The position numbers were made by a program, and so were the translations under genes. Below, piece by piece: positions 47,001-57,900 of a stretch of DNA of 59,500 nucleotides (positions are counted from its first letter, which is position 1; every line of letters starts with the position of its first letter). Source of the stretch: Ophiostoma sp. CBS 140.51 (taxonomy: Eukaryota; Ascomycota; Sordariomycetes; Ophiostomatales; Ophiostomataceae); contig JANSLP010000197.1 of assembly GCA_029298735.1 (NCBI GenBank), positions 1 through 59,500 of the forward strand. Direction: 5' to 3'. The notes below the pieces were generated by a model, which saw only the letters and a list, made by a program, of their open reading frames with translations, was not told where the DNA came from and searched no databases.

Positions 47001-48032
47001 ACAAAGCGCCTACGACCCCCAATTGTTCTTAATATCCCAATTAACCTAAATTGGGTCAAAGTGAGACAAAGAGCACATGAGCCGAGAATCGAACGAGCAG
47101 CAGCTCGCCAACTCTGATCTCCCGGAATCTGACTACCGAGACGCGCTGGGAGGAACGACGCTGTGAAAGAAAAGAAAAGAAAAGAAAACAACCAGAGCGT
47201 CAGGCTCTGTCCACAGGGCGAGATAAAGATGTGCGGTGTGTGCGTGGGCGGTGAGTCGTACTTGTATTTTTTTTTCTCCGTCGGAGAACAAGAGATCAAC
47301 GTCCACCATTGACTGTCTCGCTGTCTTGTTAGTCGTTCAGTGTCATTTTGACGAGCGTAGTCTAACGTCCATTGGCGCTGTTTGGACGGAGCACCTTATT
47401 TCTGATATCGTTTTCCTTGCATTTGTGTCTCTGCTTTCTTCTTGTCTGTTCTCTCTGGTCGCGTCTCACAATACGCGTGTTATGACTGTTTTCTTCTTTT
47501 AATTTTGATTTGATTCTTCTTGTCGTCTCTTTCATCTTTTCTTTTCGTCTTTTTTCTTTTGTCTTCAATAATTTTGAATTTGTTTGCTTCTGTCCTGTTC
47601 AGTCGCCGTTCATGGAATCCTCTCAAGATGACACCCAACGTTGTGTTGAATCATTAGCGCTTTGGTGGATGCGCCGTGACCAACAGGGCTCCAACAGGCA
47701 AAAAAAGCCAAAATAATGGTGATCATAATCCGTATTGACGCCCATATTAAATAACAAGAGACAGCCAACAAATTGGAACTGTTCCGGCGTCACAATAAAG
47801 GGTCGGTTTGGGGGTTCATGCTTGTACGACGTACAGAAAAAATGCAGTGACAAGACGTGCATCGAGTGTCTGTTGGTGATGAGAGAACTGTAAAGTTGCA
47901 ACATGGGGCTGAACTCAGCGCACAGTGGGACGTCGTAGTGTGGGCCGGCCCAGTGAAGGGACCACTCTTTCCGGCAGACGACAGACGGCTGCTGCCGCCA
48001 GCCATCGGGAGAAGGAGCGACCAGTAAAATAC

Positions 48033-48073
48033 ACGTGATTGAGTCCACGTGATAGTGTAACAGAAAACACGTG
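48033..48073. promoter_or_regulatory. Cluster of three CACGTG (E-box/Cbf1-type) sites upstream of EBP2
   Basis: CACGTG occurs at 48033-48038, 48047-48052 and 48068-48073, about 230 bp before the EBP2 ATG. This palindrome is bound by bHLH factors such as Cbf1 or Pho4-type proteins. Function here is inferred from clustering and position only. Confidence 0.5.
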
Positions 48074-48278
48074 CCTCTTATCGAGAGCGGTGAGGACTAG
48101 CTCCACCTCGACAATCAAGATACGGCAGAAAGAAAAAAAAAGTTGAAATTTCGCCTAAGAACTTTTTGCTGGGCTAGGAACGAGCGCTGCTTTGCGGATC
48201 GAAGATTTAGAGGCAGTACATTCTGTCGACGACACAACAACCACAACCCCCTTTCACGACAACCACCCTCACTTCACC

Positions 48279-48300
48279 ACACACACACACACACACACAC
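48279..48300. repeat. (CA)n microsatellite next to the EBP2 start
   Basis: About eleven CA units run to the A that precedes the EBP2 ATG, so they form the last part of its 5' UTR. Confidence 0.8.
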
Positions 48301-48301
48301 A

Positions 48302-49791
48302 ATGGGACGAAGCAAGCTCAGAGTTGCCCTCGCCGCCGAGAAGGGCGTGGACATTAAGAAGCTCAAGGAGAAGAAGAAGTTCAAGGCCCGCCAGAAGGAG
48401 GAGGCCAAGAAGGCTTCTGCTGCTCGTGGTGAAGATGATGAGGACGACGACGATGAGGAGGACGATGAGGACTTTGAGGACGTCGACGAGGACGAGGACG
48501 ATGACGAAGAGGAGGAGGAGGAGGAGCGCAATGCCCTGATTGACGACGAGGCGTCCGAGAGCGAAGACGACGACGACGACGAGTTTGACGAAGAGATTAG
48601 TGTGAGTGACGGTCGGCGGAGAAGATACAAAGGGAAACACACGCTGACAGTTTAGCCCGACTTCATTGCCGCCATGGATGACTCTGACGATTCCGACTCC
48701 GAGGTCGAGATGGAGTCCAAGATTCTGCGGCCAAAGAAGGAGAAGGCCGACAAGGCTGAGAAGCCGAAGAAGGCCGACAAGAAGGTGAAGGGCGGCGACG
48801 ACGACGAAGACGAAGAAGACGAAGATGAACTCGCTTGGTCCGACGTCGACGAGGAAGAGCGCGCCGGTCTGGTTGTCCGCCAGCGCCAGACCATCAACAA
48901 CACCGCCGCCCTCACGGCCGCCCTCCTGCGCATCCGCACTTTCGCCCCCACCGACGCCTCCATTCCCTTCCAGCTGCACCAGTCGATTACCGCCTCTGTT
49001 CCTACGACCAGCCACCCCGACGGCACGCCCATGGACATGTCCGACGACAAGGTCCGCGAGCAGGCTCTGTACAGCCAGAGCCTGGCGGCCGCTGTTGAGG
49101 CCCGCCGCCGCCTGCGCAAAGAGGGTGTCCCCTTTACGCGCCCCACCGACTACTTTGCCGAAATGCTCAAGGACGACGGGCACATGGCCCAGGTCAAGGC
49201 CAAGCTGGTCGAGGCGGCGACGGCGGCCAAGGCGTCGGCCGAGGCCCGCAAGCAGCGCGACCTGAAGAAGTTTGGCAAGAAGGTGCAGGTGGAGAAGATG
49301 CAGGAGCGCCAGAAGGAGAAGAAGGAGACCTTGGAGAAGATCAAGAGTCTCAAGAGAAGTAAGTGGTGACAGCGAAGCTGGCCCCTGTCAGCATACACTC
49401 CCCTCGTATTAACTCATTGCTAACACACTTAGAACGCTCCGAATTCGGCACGACGAGCACGCACGAGTCGGACGCTTTCGATGTCGCCATCGACAAGGAG
49501 CTGGCGAGCAGCTCCAAGGGCGCCGGTGGCCGTGGTGGCGCTGGCGGCCGTGGCGGTGCTGCCGGCGGCGTCAACGCCAAGCGCCAGAAGAAGAATGAAA
49601 AGTACGGTTTCGGCGGCAAGAAGCGCCATGCCAAGTCGGGCGATGCCATGTCGTCGGGCGACCTGAGCGGCTTCAATGCGCGGAAGATGAAGAGTGGCGG
49701 TGGCCGGGGCGGTCGGGGTGGATCGTCGGGTCGGGGGGCTGCTTCACGGCCTGGCAAGGCGCGGCGACAAGCAGCAGCAAGCAGACGGTAG
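48302..49791 (+). CDS. EBP2: rRNA processing protein EBP2
   Basis: Exons 48302-48601, 48656-49358 and 49433-49791 (introns GTGAGT..TAG and GTAAGT..CTAAC..TAG) encode 453 aa; yeast Ebp2 has 427. The N-terminus is basic (KLKEKKKFKARQKEEAKK) and followed by long Asp/Glu runs (about 45-100 and 140-155), typical of nucleolar proteins. The Ebp2 core starts near 165 and includes RQRQTINNTAALTAALLRIR, RREQ-like REQALYSQSLAAAVEARRRL and VPFTRPTDYFAEMLKDDGHM. The C-terminus has a coiled basic helix (KVQVEKMQERQKEKKETLEK), then KNEKYGFGGKKRHAKSGDA and RGG-like repeats. Known role: 60S subunit assembly and 27S pre-rRNA processing in the nucleolus, with a link to EBNA1 and Rrs1 in other systems. Splice choices restore frame in all three exons. 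Confidence 0.94.
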
Positions 49792-51022
49792 GGCGTCGAT
49801 GCTGAGTAAAAGGGTGTTAAAAATTGTTTAAGGGTATATCTTTGTTACTATTATCATCTGTTCATCTGTTTATTGGTCATTGCCATTCCATTTCACAGTC
49901 ATTTTTCTTTTGTTTAATGTTCATCCATTTCATCACACCATACCGTTTCGTCTTATACACGTGTAAGTGGAAGTCATACATAAGTAAAGGTCAAAGGAAC
50001 TTTCTTGCTTCCTTCATCGTTATGGCCATAATCACATACAAATCATTACAGTTCAAGCATCACACACTCACGCATAGGATGGTCTCGATTGTTTGAATTT
50101 AGAAAATCTCTGTTGTTTCGATTTGTAGCGTTTAGAAAAAGAAATAAAAGCTGATCTGGATATAAGAAGTACTAATGAGAACCGGCAGAAAAAGACAAAA
50201 CAAAGAAAAGACAAAGAAAAGACAAATGACAATGCCATACAGTATGAGAAAGACATGAAGTTGAGGGCGGCCGCTATAATAATGATGATTTAAAGACAGT
50301 AGAGGATTGCAGACAGGAAAAGGTGTTTTTTCTGGGGTAACAAAAAAGGACATGATGGTGAAGAAGACAAAAAGCCAGAAAATGAGGTTGATAAAGGAGA
50401 CAAAGGAGAGACGGCGTATAACCCGCCCATATGAGAGCAGGTATGGGTTCGACGTGTCACACCCGGCTTGCTTGACAATAGCCACTCTGTGCATTGAACT
50501 CATGGATGTGTTGTGTTCCATGGCCTTGAGAGTAGAAAATAGCATCAGCAAAGCTGACTGAAAACAGCAAAGCTCTTGTGTGAAAGACTTGAACCCATCC
50601 GACTTCGAAGTTCAAATGTGTATCGAGCTCATAGAAGCGTGATGTGGCCTTGTTCGTGAGATTCGTATCGCCAAGCACGGCAGGGTGATATGGAGAACGG
50701 CCCACTCGAGAAAAATACAAAGAGGGTGAAGGAAGATTCGAGACGTCAAGGGCCAGATGCGACACGTTTAAGGAAACGTATAATGATAAAACGGAGATGA
50801 AAACGAAAAAAAGAAACCAAAAAGAGAAAGAAAGGTAAAAGAAAGAAAACGAGAAACCAAAAGATGCAAAAAGAAAGGAAAAAGCAAATAACACCGGTGT
50901 TCCCGTTTCTTCCCTCATTAATGCATTAATGCTGTGAAAGTGTGGTTTTGTGTTTTTCGGTCGCATGTTTTTGTTTTTCGTGAAAATCGCTCGGCCAGTG
51001 TGTCACCCTGCACCGTTTGTTT
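49792..51022. other. Convergent 3' region of EBP2 and samB
   Basis: AT-rich, with long A-rich purine tracts on the plus strand (50170-50400 and 50780-50890). It holds the trailers of both genes. No RNA gene or ORF supported. Confidence 0.5.
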
Positions 51023-53470
51023 TTACTGCGTTGCAGCAACACACCAGTGCCGGTGGAAAGCCCAGGCGCTCTTTTGGCACTCCTTGCTGCAGTACTTGGT
51101 CCGGCGGCACCGCCGGCACTTAGCAAACTGCCGCGTGAACTTCTCCCACTTGCCGCACTGGTAGTACGCGCACTGGCGGATGCCGCCGCGCGACTCGTCC
51201 TTGCGGCACAGGTTGCGCATGACGACGCCGGCCCAGTACTGCATGTCGGTGCTGTGGTAGCGCACGGTGAATTTTTCGACGAGGGGGAAAATGTTGAGGT
51301 CGTTGGGCAGGAGGTACTCTTCCTCCTCCTCTTCGGCCCCCTCGTCGAAGCTGCCAGTCGACGAGCTCGAGCTGCCGCTGATTGTGCTGCTGTTGCTGAG
51401 AGTACCAATGCTGCCGGAAATGTTGCTATCGTTATCGGCATCAACATCCTCCTCCATCTTGCCGGCAGCGACGCCGCTGCCGTGGCCGCTACCACTTGCA
51501 CCACCAATCCCATCCACACCAGTCAAGTCGTCGCCGTCGAGCAACTGCAACTCCTTGCCAATCTTGAGCCGCGGCACAAGATGGCTCTTCTGGAAGTAGG
51601 AGCGCAGGTTGCAGTACTTTGAGACGTAGGCCAACAGCTGCAGGGACATTAGGACATCCTCCTCGCGGGGCATGGAGGCAATGACCTGCGGGTGAGGCGT
51701 GAGCTGGCGGTCGAGAAGGTAGCGAGGAACGCTCGCAGTCGGCATGACGGGCTGCTGTGTTGTGACCATAGCAGGACGGTTAGGCGACAGGCCCATTGCA
51801 GGGACAGGAGCCGTAGTAGCGGCAGGTGTGATGCTGCCGTCAAGAGGACCCCGGTGCGTAATGTTGAACGCACCGGTGTCCTGGGTTTCCGAGACCGTCG
51901 GAGTCGTAAGTTCGAGCGACTCGCCGCCCAGCATGCTCTCAGACTCCTCCATATTGATGTCCTGGATGTCGACGGTAGCCTGGATCTCAGCCGTGCCCGA
52001 CATCTCGGCGTCAGGCGTCTCGTCCGACTGAACGCTCTCAGCGTTCAGGTCATCAACCTCAGCAGCAGGACCTGATGTGGAGTTCTGGTGGCGGATCGAT
52101 GGCCGTCTCCGTGACCGCCCAGTGGGGGCAAGAAGAGACGTAGGGCGAACGGTAGGAGAGCGAAGTTGCGGAGGAGGAAGCGGCGTTGTTGGCGACGCCG
52201 GCTGGGAGTTACCCAGCAAGGGCCGCGTCAGACCGTAGGGAGGAGGCTGGTCGAGATCGCGCATGGCGCGCAGCAGGTTGGCCTCGTTGACCTCAGAGCC
52301 CGAGACTGAAGTGGCCGAGGGCGCGGCCGATGAAAGAGGCTGGATGGCCGCGCCCCCGGGCGTAGAAAGAGCATGGCGAGAGGGAGTGGCCGATGTTGCC
52401 GCCGCCGCGGCTGATGATGGAACTGGCGTTGTGGCTGCAGACGATGCTGCTGTGCTAGAAGAAGAAGAAGGTCCCGCCGCTCCCACATGATGATGGTGGT
52501 GATGATGATGGTGGTGGTGGAAGCGGCGGGCAGAAGATGCTGCAGATGTAGAAGCAGATGTAGAAGCAGATGCAGGAGTGTGTGCCACCGATGACGGCAA
52601 TGAGGAGTGTGCCGGCACCGGTGGCGGGGACGATATTGAAGAGCGGGCCGAGTGCTGGGGACCCGCTGGGGAAGTAATGTGGAATTGGGACATGGTCGGC
52701 GTGGCGTCGTTGTCGGTGTTGCTTTGGCTGCCGTCTGTCGACGACGCAGCACTCAAGGCGGTGCTGCTGGCACCAGTTGCTGTGCCAGCAGCCGCCGCGG
52801 TGGCTGCAGCGGCGGCGGCCGATGAGGAGGAGGCTGCCGACGATGCACCCGTTTGTTCACCACCGGCCACCGACGTCGGTCCAGAAAAGGTGGCGGACAC
52901 GTCGATGGACGGTGGTGGTGCCTGGCGGCGGAATGAGCGGTGCTGGTCCAGATCGAACCGGCTGCCGTTGAGTGTGCGGTATGTGAAAGACGACGACTTG
53001 TTGGCGACACGCAGGTCGTTACCCCGGTGCCGACCCTGGTGCTCCTGGGCGTGGCGCTGCTTAGCCTCCTCTGCCTTTTCGCGGCACTTCTCAATGACCT
53101 TGATGTAGTTGTCCAGGATGGTGGCAATGACAGGAACCATATCTGCCTCCACGACGCGCGTCCGGACGGCCTCGGTGCCCCGAACGCCGATATTGACGAC
53201 GCACTGGAACGCCAGGTTCCATTTCCACATGTCCATCATATCTTTGCTGCGACCCTGCTTGAGGATGCAGACGAGGCGCTCGATGCCGCCATCGACCGTG
53301 AGGATATCGCGAATGCGTGCGGATGATGTGGTGAGGTAGGCGAGATGGTTGAGTGAGTTGATGAGCGGGAGCGTCGATGTGCAGTCAAGTGCCCGGCGGT
53401 CATACAAGGCGGTGGTGATGCCCACCGACGCCTTGTTGACGTTGGGGATACTGAAGTTGACTTCCCTCAT
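51023..53470 (-). CDS. samB: MYND-type zinc-finger protein SamB (Mub1 homolog)
   Basis: A single frame of 815 aa when started at ATG 53468-53470 (MREVNFSIPNVNKASVGITT), the conserved start of the SamB family; a longer ORF begins nine codons upstream. Residues 1-150 form the highly conserved armadillo-like N-terminal domain (ALDCTSTLPLINSLNHLAYL, TVDGGIERLVCILKQGRSKD, NIGVRGTEAVRTRVVEADMV). A long Ser/Ala/Thr/Pro-rich middle contains an 11-histidine run. The C-terminus is a MYND finger (about 767-811): C-x4-C, CRRC, YCSKEC, H-x7-HRHWC pattern. Known roles: Aspergillus samB controls growth polarity, septation and conidiophore development; yeast Mub1 partners the E3 Ubr2 in degrading Rpn4. The large low-complexity middle is longer than in Aspergillus. 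Confidence 0.93.
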   Translation of the reverse strand: MREVNFSIPNVNKASVGITTALYDRRALDCTSTLPLINSLNHLAYLTTSSARIRDILTVDGGIERLVCILKQGRSKDMMDMWKWNLAFQCVVNIGVRGTEAVRTRVVEADMVPVIATILDNYIKVIEKCREKAEEAKQRHAQEHQGRHRGNDLRVANKSSSFTYRTLNGSRFDLDQHRSFRRQAPPPSIDVSATFSGPTSVAGGEQTGASSAASSSSAAAAAATAAAAGTATGASSTALSAASSTDGSQSNTDNDATPTMSQFHITSPAGPQHSARSSISSPPPVPAHSSLPSSVAHTPASASTSASTSAASSARRFHHHHHHHHHHHVGAAGPSSSSSTAASSAATTPVPSSAAAAATSATPSRHALSTPGGAAIQPLSSAAPSATSVSGSEVNEANLLRAMRDLDQPPPYGLTRPLLGNSQPASPTTPLPPPQLRSPTVRPTSLLAPTGRSRRRPSIRHQNSTSGPAAEVDDLNAESVQSDETPDAEMSGTAEIQATVDIQDINMEESESMLGGESLELTTPTVSETQDTGAFNITHRGPLDGSITPAATTAPVPAMGLSPNRPAMVTTQQPVMPTASVPRYLLDRQLTPHPQVIASMPREEDVLMSLQLLAYVSKYCNLRSYFQKSHLVPRLKIGKELQLLDGDDLTGVDGIGGASGSGHGSGVAAGKMEEDVDADNDSNISGSIGTLSNSSTISGSSSSSTGSFDEGAEEEEEEYLLPNDLNIFPLVEKFTVRYHSTDMQYWAGVVMRNLCRKDESRGGIRQCAYYQCGKWEKFTRQFAKCRRCRRTKYCSKECQKSAWAFHRHWCVAATQ
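52497..52529 (-). repeat. Eleven-histidine codon run in samB
   Basis: The minus strand reads 11 consecutive CAC/CAT codons with mixed usage, flanked by RRF and VGAAG. Mixed codons argue for selection on the protein or an old repeat, not a fresh slippage event. Confidence 0.9.
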
Positions 53471-54796
53471 GATTGGATGAGGGTTCCGAAGACGCAATGA
53501 AGAGCGTCAACGGTGAAACTGCGAGGCACGGAAAGAGATCAAACCTATGACCGGTCCGGGTTAAAACACGGAGGTCAAGAAATGGAAGAGCACGTTGATG
53601 GAACGTGTTGTGTCCTTGGCTCCAAAAACGTGCTGTGATGCACACGCAAAACACGCGAATGCGGATCAACAAAATTGGTGGCAAAGGTAAGAAGCGGACG
53701 ATGCCAGGGAGAGAAGAAAGCCAAATGAAAACGATTGTGCCAAAGTAGCAACAGAGGAGTAATAATCTCAGATGATCAACTTCGAGCCCTCGGTGAAAGA
53801 TTGGAGTCTTGTAGGTGTGGTAGTCTTTCTGGCTGGAATGTAGGGCAGGGCTGGCCAGAAAACAAGACGTAGGCCCAGAAGCGACTTGGTCGACAAATGA
53901 ATCGGTCGTTGAAAAAAGACCACTTAATGAGACACACTCGCCCAGGTATTCAGTCGTGGCGATTATGTGGATGGTTCTCCTTTTGAGGTAATGTAGCTCA
54001 TGCCCAAAGAAAAGTGCTCTACACTTGGATGATGGATCGTGTAGTCGTAATTCGTGTGTATCGGTCTGCCGGGGAAAAAAGAGATTATCGTACAGGGTCG
54101 TTAAAAATCGCTCGGTCGGGATGGCATGTTCTTCAACGCAGCAAGTCCGACGTGCGAAGAAAGACTGGGCGAAGAAGTTGTCGTGCTCGTCCAAATTCCG
54201 AAACGAGTGTGCTCGGTCAAACCACCGTCAGAGAGTGAGAGGTTGGATGACAAAAGCGACGAGAAATCCCGTTGAGGTTCGAAAGGGGCTCGGAACCACA
54301 CCGGTCGTGAATGAGGTGGTGAGAGACCGACGAGAGTTTTCTGCTAAGGAGTATCGAGAGCGTGAGGGATACAGTATGGAGCGGTCGCGATGGATCGGAC
54401 AAACGTTGGACACGCGATGGAAAAATGCCCGAGTAGGCTTTCCTCTCAATCTTCGGTTTTCGGAGGATAACACAATGCCGCTTTTTTGAAAATTGAGCTC
54501 TCCTAAATGACAGCACGCAGCAAATGATAGTCGGCCGTGTTTACCGCAAGGGGAGGTGAGAGAAAGGGGGAGAGGTCGGAAGATGCGATGGCGGTCGGTG
54601 GTCAGAGAAGAGAAGGGGAAGGGGAAGGGGAGGGAGAGGAGAAAAAGAGAGAGGGAGAAAAGTGGTGATGCGAAGGAGGCGAGCGAGGCGAGAGGGAAAA
54701 TGGGCCAAATGGGGGAAGGGCAGGGCTGGGGCTGGGCGAGGAATGGGAAGGAGCGAAAGGCGGTGGTTGAGGGAGTGGGAGACAGGAGAGTGACCC

Positions 54797-54817
54797 CTAG
54801 CCTCTAGCCTCTAGCCT
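54797..54817 (+). repeat. 7-bp tandem repeat CTAGCCT x3
   Basis: Three perfect head-to-tail copies of CTAGCCT, followed directly by CTAGGCT, a partly inverted copy. Confidence 0.8.
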
Positions 54818-54942
54818 CTAGGCTGGGCCTGGCAGACGTTGACTACGGAAGTATGTGTATGTTGGCGGTGGGCAGACCGACAGGGGCAGATTAGGCCATT
54901 CGACCATGGACAGTGCGAAACGACTGGGGCGAAGACGGTACG

Positions 54943-54987
54943 ATAGCGCCTCTGAGGGCCGCTGAGGCAGCGGCGGAGGGGCGCTAT
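54943..54987. repeat. Compound inverted repeat (hairpin)
   Basis: Outer arms ATAGCGCC (54943-54950) and GGCGCTAT (54980-54987) are perfectly complementary. Inside, CCGCT (54959-54963) pairs with AGCGG (54969-54973). The GC-rich stem could form in RNA or single-stranded DNA; there is no T-run to suggest a terminator. Confidence 0.75.
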
Positions 54988-57900
54988 TGTGATGTATTGT
55001 GCAAAATACAGTGCGCAGGTTAGCGTGCGCGGGCCCTAACTGTCAACCAACTGACGTGCTCCTTTCCCTTTCCCCTTCTTTTCCTCCCTGTCCACAATTT
55101 GGCCGTTGCTTCTCCTTCCGGGGCAGGCACAGGCACTGAAAAGTACTGTGTAATATCGTCGAAACCAAATTCACGGCGCCGGATAGGGTGAGCGCCAGAG
55201 ACACAGCACGCGCCAACCAAGTCCACAAAGTCCACCCAGAGTTCACCCCCCAAATGCCCCCCAAAACGTCCCACAACTCTGTCCACTCGCCCCAGTTCCC
55301 ACTGTTCAGTTGTTCCACTGTCGTAATGTCCCACTGTGCTTATCCAGCCACACGGAAGCTTATGTCTTCAGCGGGGGGAAATGTTTTAAATGCGCTGTAA
55401 TCATCCGCAGTCGGCGGCTTTTGTTGCTTTTTGTTGCTTTTGTCAGCACAAGAAACCACAGAATGCGGCAGAATAAAAAGAAAGTTCCAAAAGACGTCCG
55501 AGACGTCCAAAAAGGAATCAGACCAGCCCCGGAATAACGGGTGGGCGCGTGCCTGCCACGCTGTCGGTCAGACAGGCCGCCGCCATGCCCCAAACTCGAG
55601 GCTAGAGCATTCGTCCAGTGTTCTGCCTCCTGTTGATTGTCTGGCTGGAAGTTTGATTCCTTCATTTTGGTTTTTGGCATTTTTGGCATTTCCCATTTTA
55701 GTGCTGCCGTGATTTCCTCCACTATGACTACTTTGTACTATTTTCCCGTCGCGGCCTCTCAGCCAGTCGATTGTGTGCTTCCGAGTCGATGCCAGGCTCG
55801 GGTAGTAGAGATGGGCCTCGCCAGGGCCACGACCTTGCCAGGCTGTGAGATGGATTCGAACGAAGTGGACGAGGCCCAGTCAACAAGCGCGACATCGTCA
55901 GATTGGATTGGCCTCGCGGGCCTTGCTGCCTCCTGCCTGCCTGTTATGGGGAGCATACCTGGTCAAAGCTCTGCGTCTATTTTCCCTATTTCCTACTTGG
56001 GATGACAGACGACAAAGAATTGTATGGAGTATTGCACTGAGCATGTCCAGGCAGGTGCGACAGGGAGATGGCCTATGTGCATGGGCAGGGACCTCTGTGG
56101 AAAAAAGAGGACGAAGAGGTGCCGGCAAAGAAAGGAGCGACCGAGCATCGTCCATCGTGTGTCCGGTGGGACAGAGCACAAAAGACAGAGGAGGAGCAAT
56201 CGTCATGTTTCTACCGCCCGTTACCCATTTGCTCAAGCTCGAGCCCAGCAAAGGAAACCGCACACAGGCACAAACACTCCCTCGGAAGCGTTTCCAGCAA
56301 ATTGCGCTTTCCGTGCAACTGCATCCGAGGGCTGTCCTCCAATACTAAGATGCTGCATTGGTGACAGCCTCTCCTCTATCCCTTATCCTTTATCTCTCAC
56401 TCGTCGCATCTCTTTTCTCTCTTCTGTGACCTTTGTGTTTCCTTTCCCTTGCCCTTCGTCTCCCCTTTCCCTTTCCCCTGCCTGATACCCGTGCGCTCGT
56501 GCATCATGCTCCCCTGGCCGGGGAGCTCAACCCCGGTCGTCCTTCTTTTGGCAATGCATCCACGGAGAATGGTGACTGGTAAGTACTTCACTTAGTTCTT
56601 CTACGGGATTTTCGAGCTGTGTGCCCTGATTGCCATGAACAGGCCTTCGTTCTTCCGTCCGGAGTAATATGTACATCCTCATGTAGGAAGGCATAGCCTC
56701 AGAGTATGGCAGATGGCAGCTGCCGTCCGGGGAAGAAAGGAGAGCTCTTTCCCTTTATTTGCTGCTCGCATGAATGTGCCTTCCTTTCAAGTGTTTCTGC
56801 ATTTCTGTGTGTAAGGACAGGCAATCTTGGGCAACGTTTCGCCCTCAATGCAATCCATCTCCTTTCCGTCAAGCACCGTTTCGTCGGTTTTGTGTGTCCT
56901 TTCACGTACTCGTCTCCTTCTCGTTCTGTCGCCTCTTCCCTCTTCCCTCCCTCTCTTGTCCCCTCACTTGTTTCATGGCTGCCCACCCCCCACTCACAAA
57001 AATGACTCCATCTGCCTGCATCCCGCCTGCAGCGATTTCCGGGTCTCTTTTGCCAGCAGACTATCGTTCATTGTCGCCGCTCTCGCCACGCCCTTTTCTG
57101 CCAGCCTCTCCGGGAAGATATTGTGGGAAGAGGCTCGGTCGTAAACAAGAAATGATATCGTCGTCTGATAGTACACGAAATAAAGTTTACGTGCCCGAGT
57201 ACCCAACCCGGCCGGCCGACTTTACTCCAAGGTCCCTGAAAAAAAAAAGTAGCACAGTTACCCGTACAGTGCGGGGCACACACGCCTTTTTGGGGCCACC
57301 ACCACTCTTTCTGCTTTTTATGTGCCCATTTGCCTCTAGCGCTCTGCCCAGACTCGCCAGAGAGGATACAAAGCATATGTTTGCGGCGGCGGCGGCGAGG
57401 CGGCGTGTGGGCGTGAAACAACCACAAACAGGTCTTTAACAGGCAAATCGAGGCAAGTCGAGGCAAGGCCGCTGGGGGTACTACTCAGTGCTGCTGCTGC
57501 TGCTGTAGTGAGAAGAGGCGAACAAGTCAAAAAGGAAACGATCAGGGGCAATCGATGGACAATCGATGGCAATCCATTGGGCCTAGAGCCGATCGACAAT
57601 GGGAGATGGAGACGAATAAAGGGAGGGTTAACATTGAGCCATTGTTCAAAGAACCCTGAAAGAGAGTCGTGCTGGCGTGCTGTGAAAAGCACCAACTCGG
57701 TTGCTTTCGAGCTTGACTGCTCGACGCCAAGACGAAATGGCAAAAAATACGACGGTGACAGCACAGCACCACCGTTCGGAACATACGAAGGATTGCAGAA
57801 GAGAAAGAGGCAAAAATGAAGAGGGGTCGAAAGGCGATGGAGGTCTGGAGGGATGGCACGGAGCAAACGGAGCAAAGAGAACAAATGGGGATTTGGGTAG

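Larger units (their letters stand above)
44077..48301. promoter_or_regulatory. Long divergent intergenic region (MFS / EBP2)
   Basis: About 4.2 kb. The MFS leader side (44090-44360) is purine-rich on plus, so CT-rich in the sense direction. (CT)n occurs at about 44840-44853. At 45630-45722 a 30-codon ATG ORF (MSNFKKKPCSTAGG...) ends in a basic tail, too weak to call. On the EBP2 side three CACGTG boxes lie within 41 bp (48033-48073). A (CA)n run at about 48279-48300 abuts the EBP2 start. Confidence 0.5.

Noticed and set aside
47041..47160. tRNA-like sequence on the minus strand with GTTCGATTC
   Set aside because: The T-loop core looks right, but the T-stem does not pair and no acceptor stem or A box fits; at most a decayed tRNA relic.
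48269..49183. 304-aa minus-strand ORF opposite EBP2
   Set aside because: Its poly-Val/Leu and Ser runs are the complement of the Asp/Glu and Lys codons of EBP2; no start context or family motif.
55853..55862. Minus-strand GTTCGAATCC (perfect B box)
   Set aside because: No tRNA fold, no A box and no T-run nearby; a few such matches are expected by chance in a window this size.
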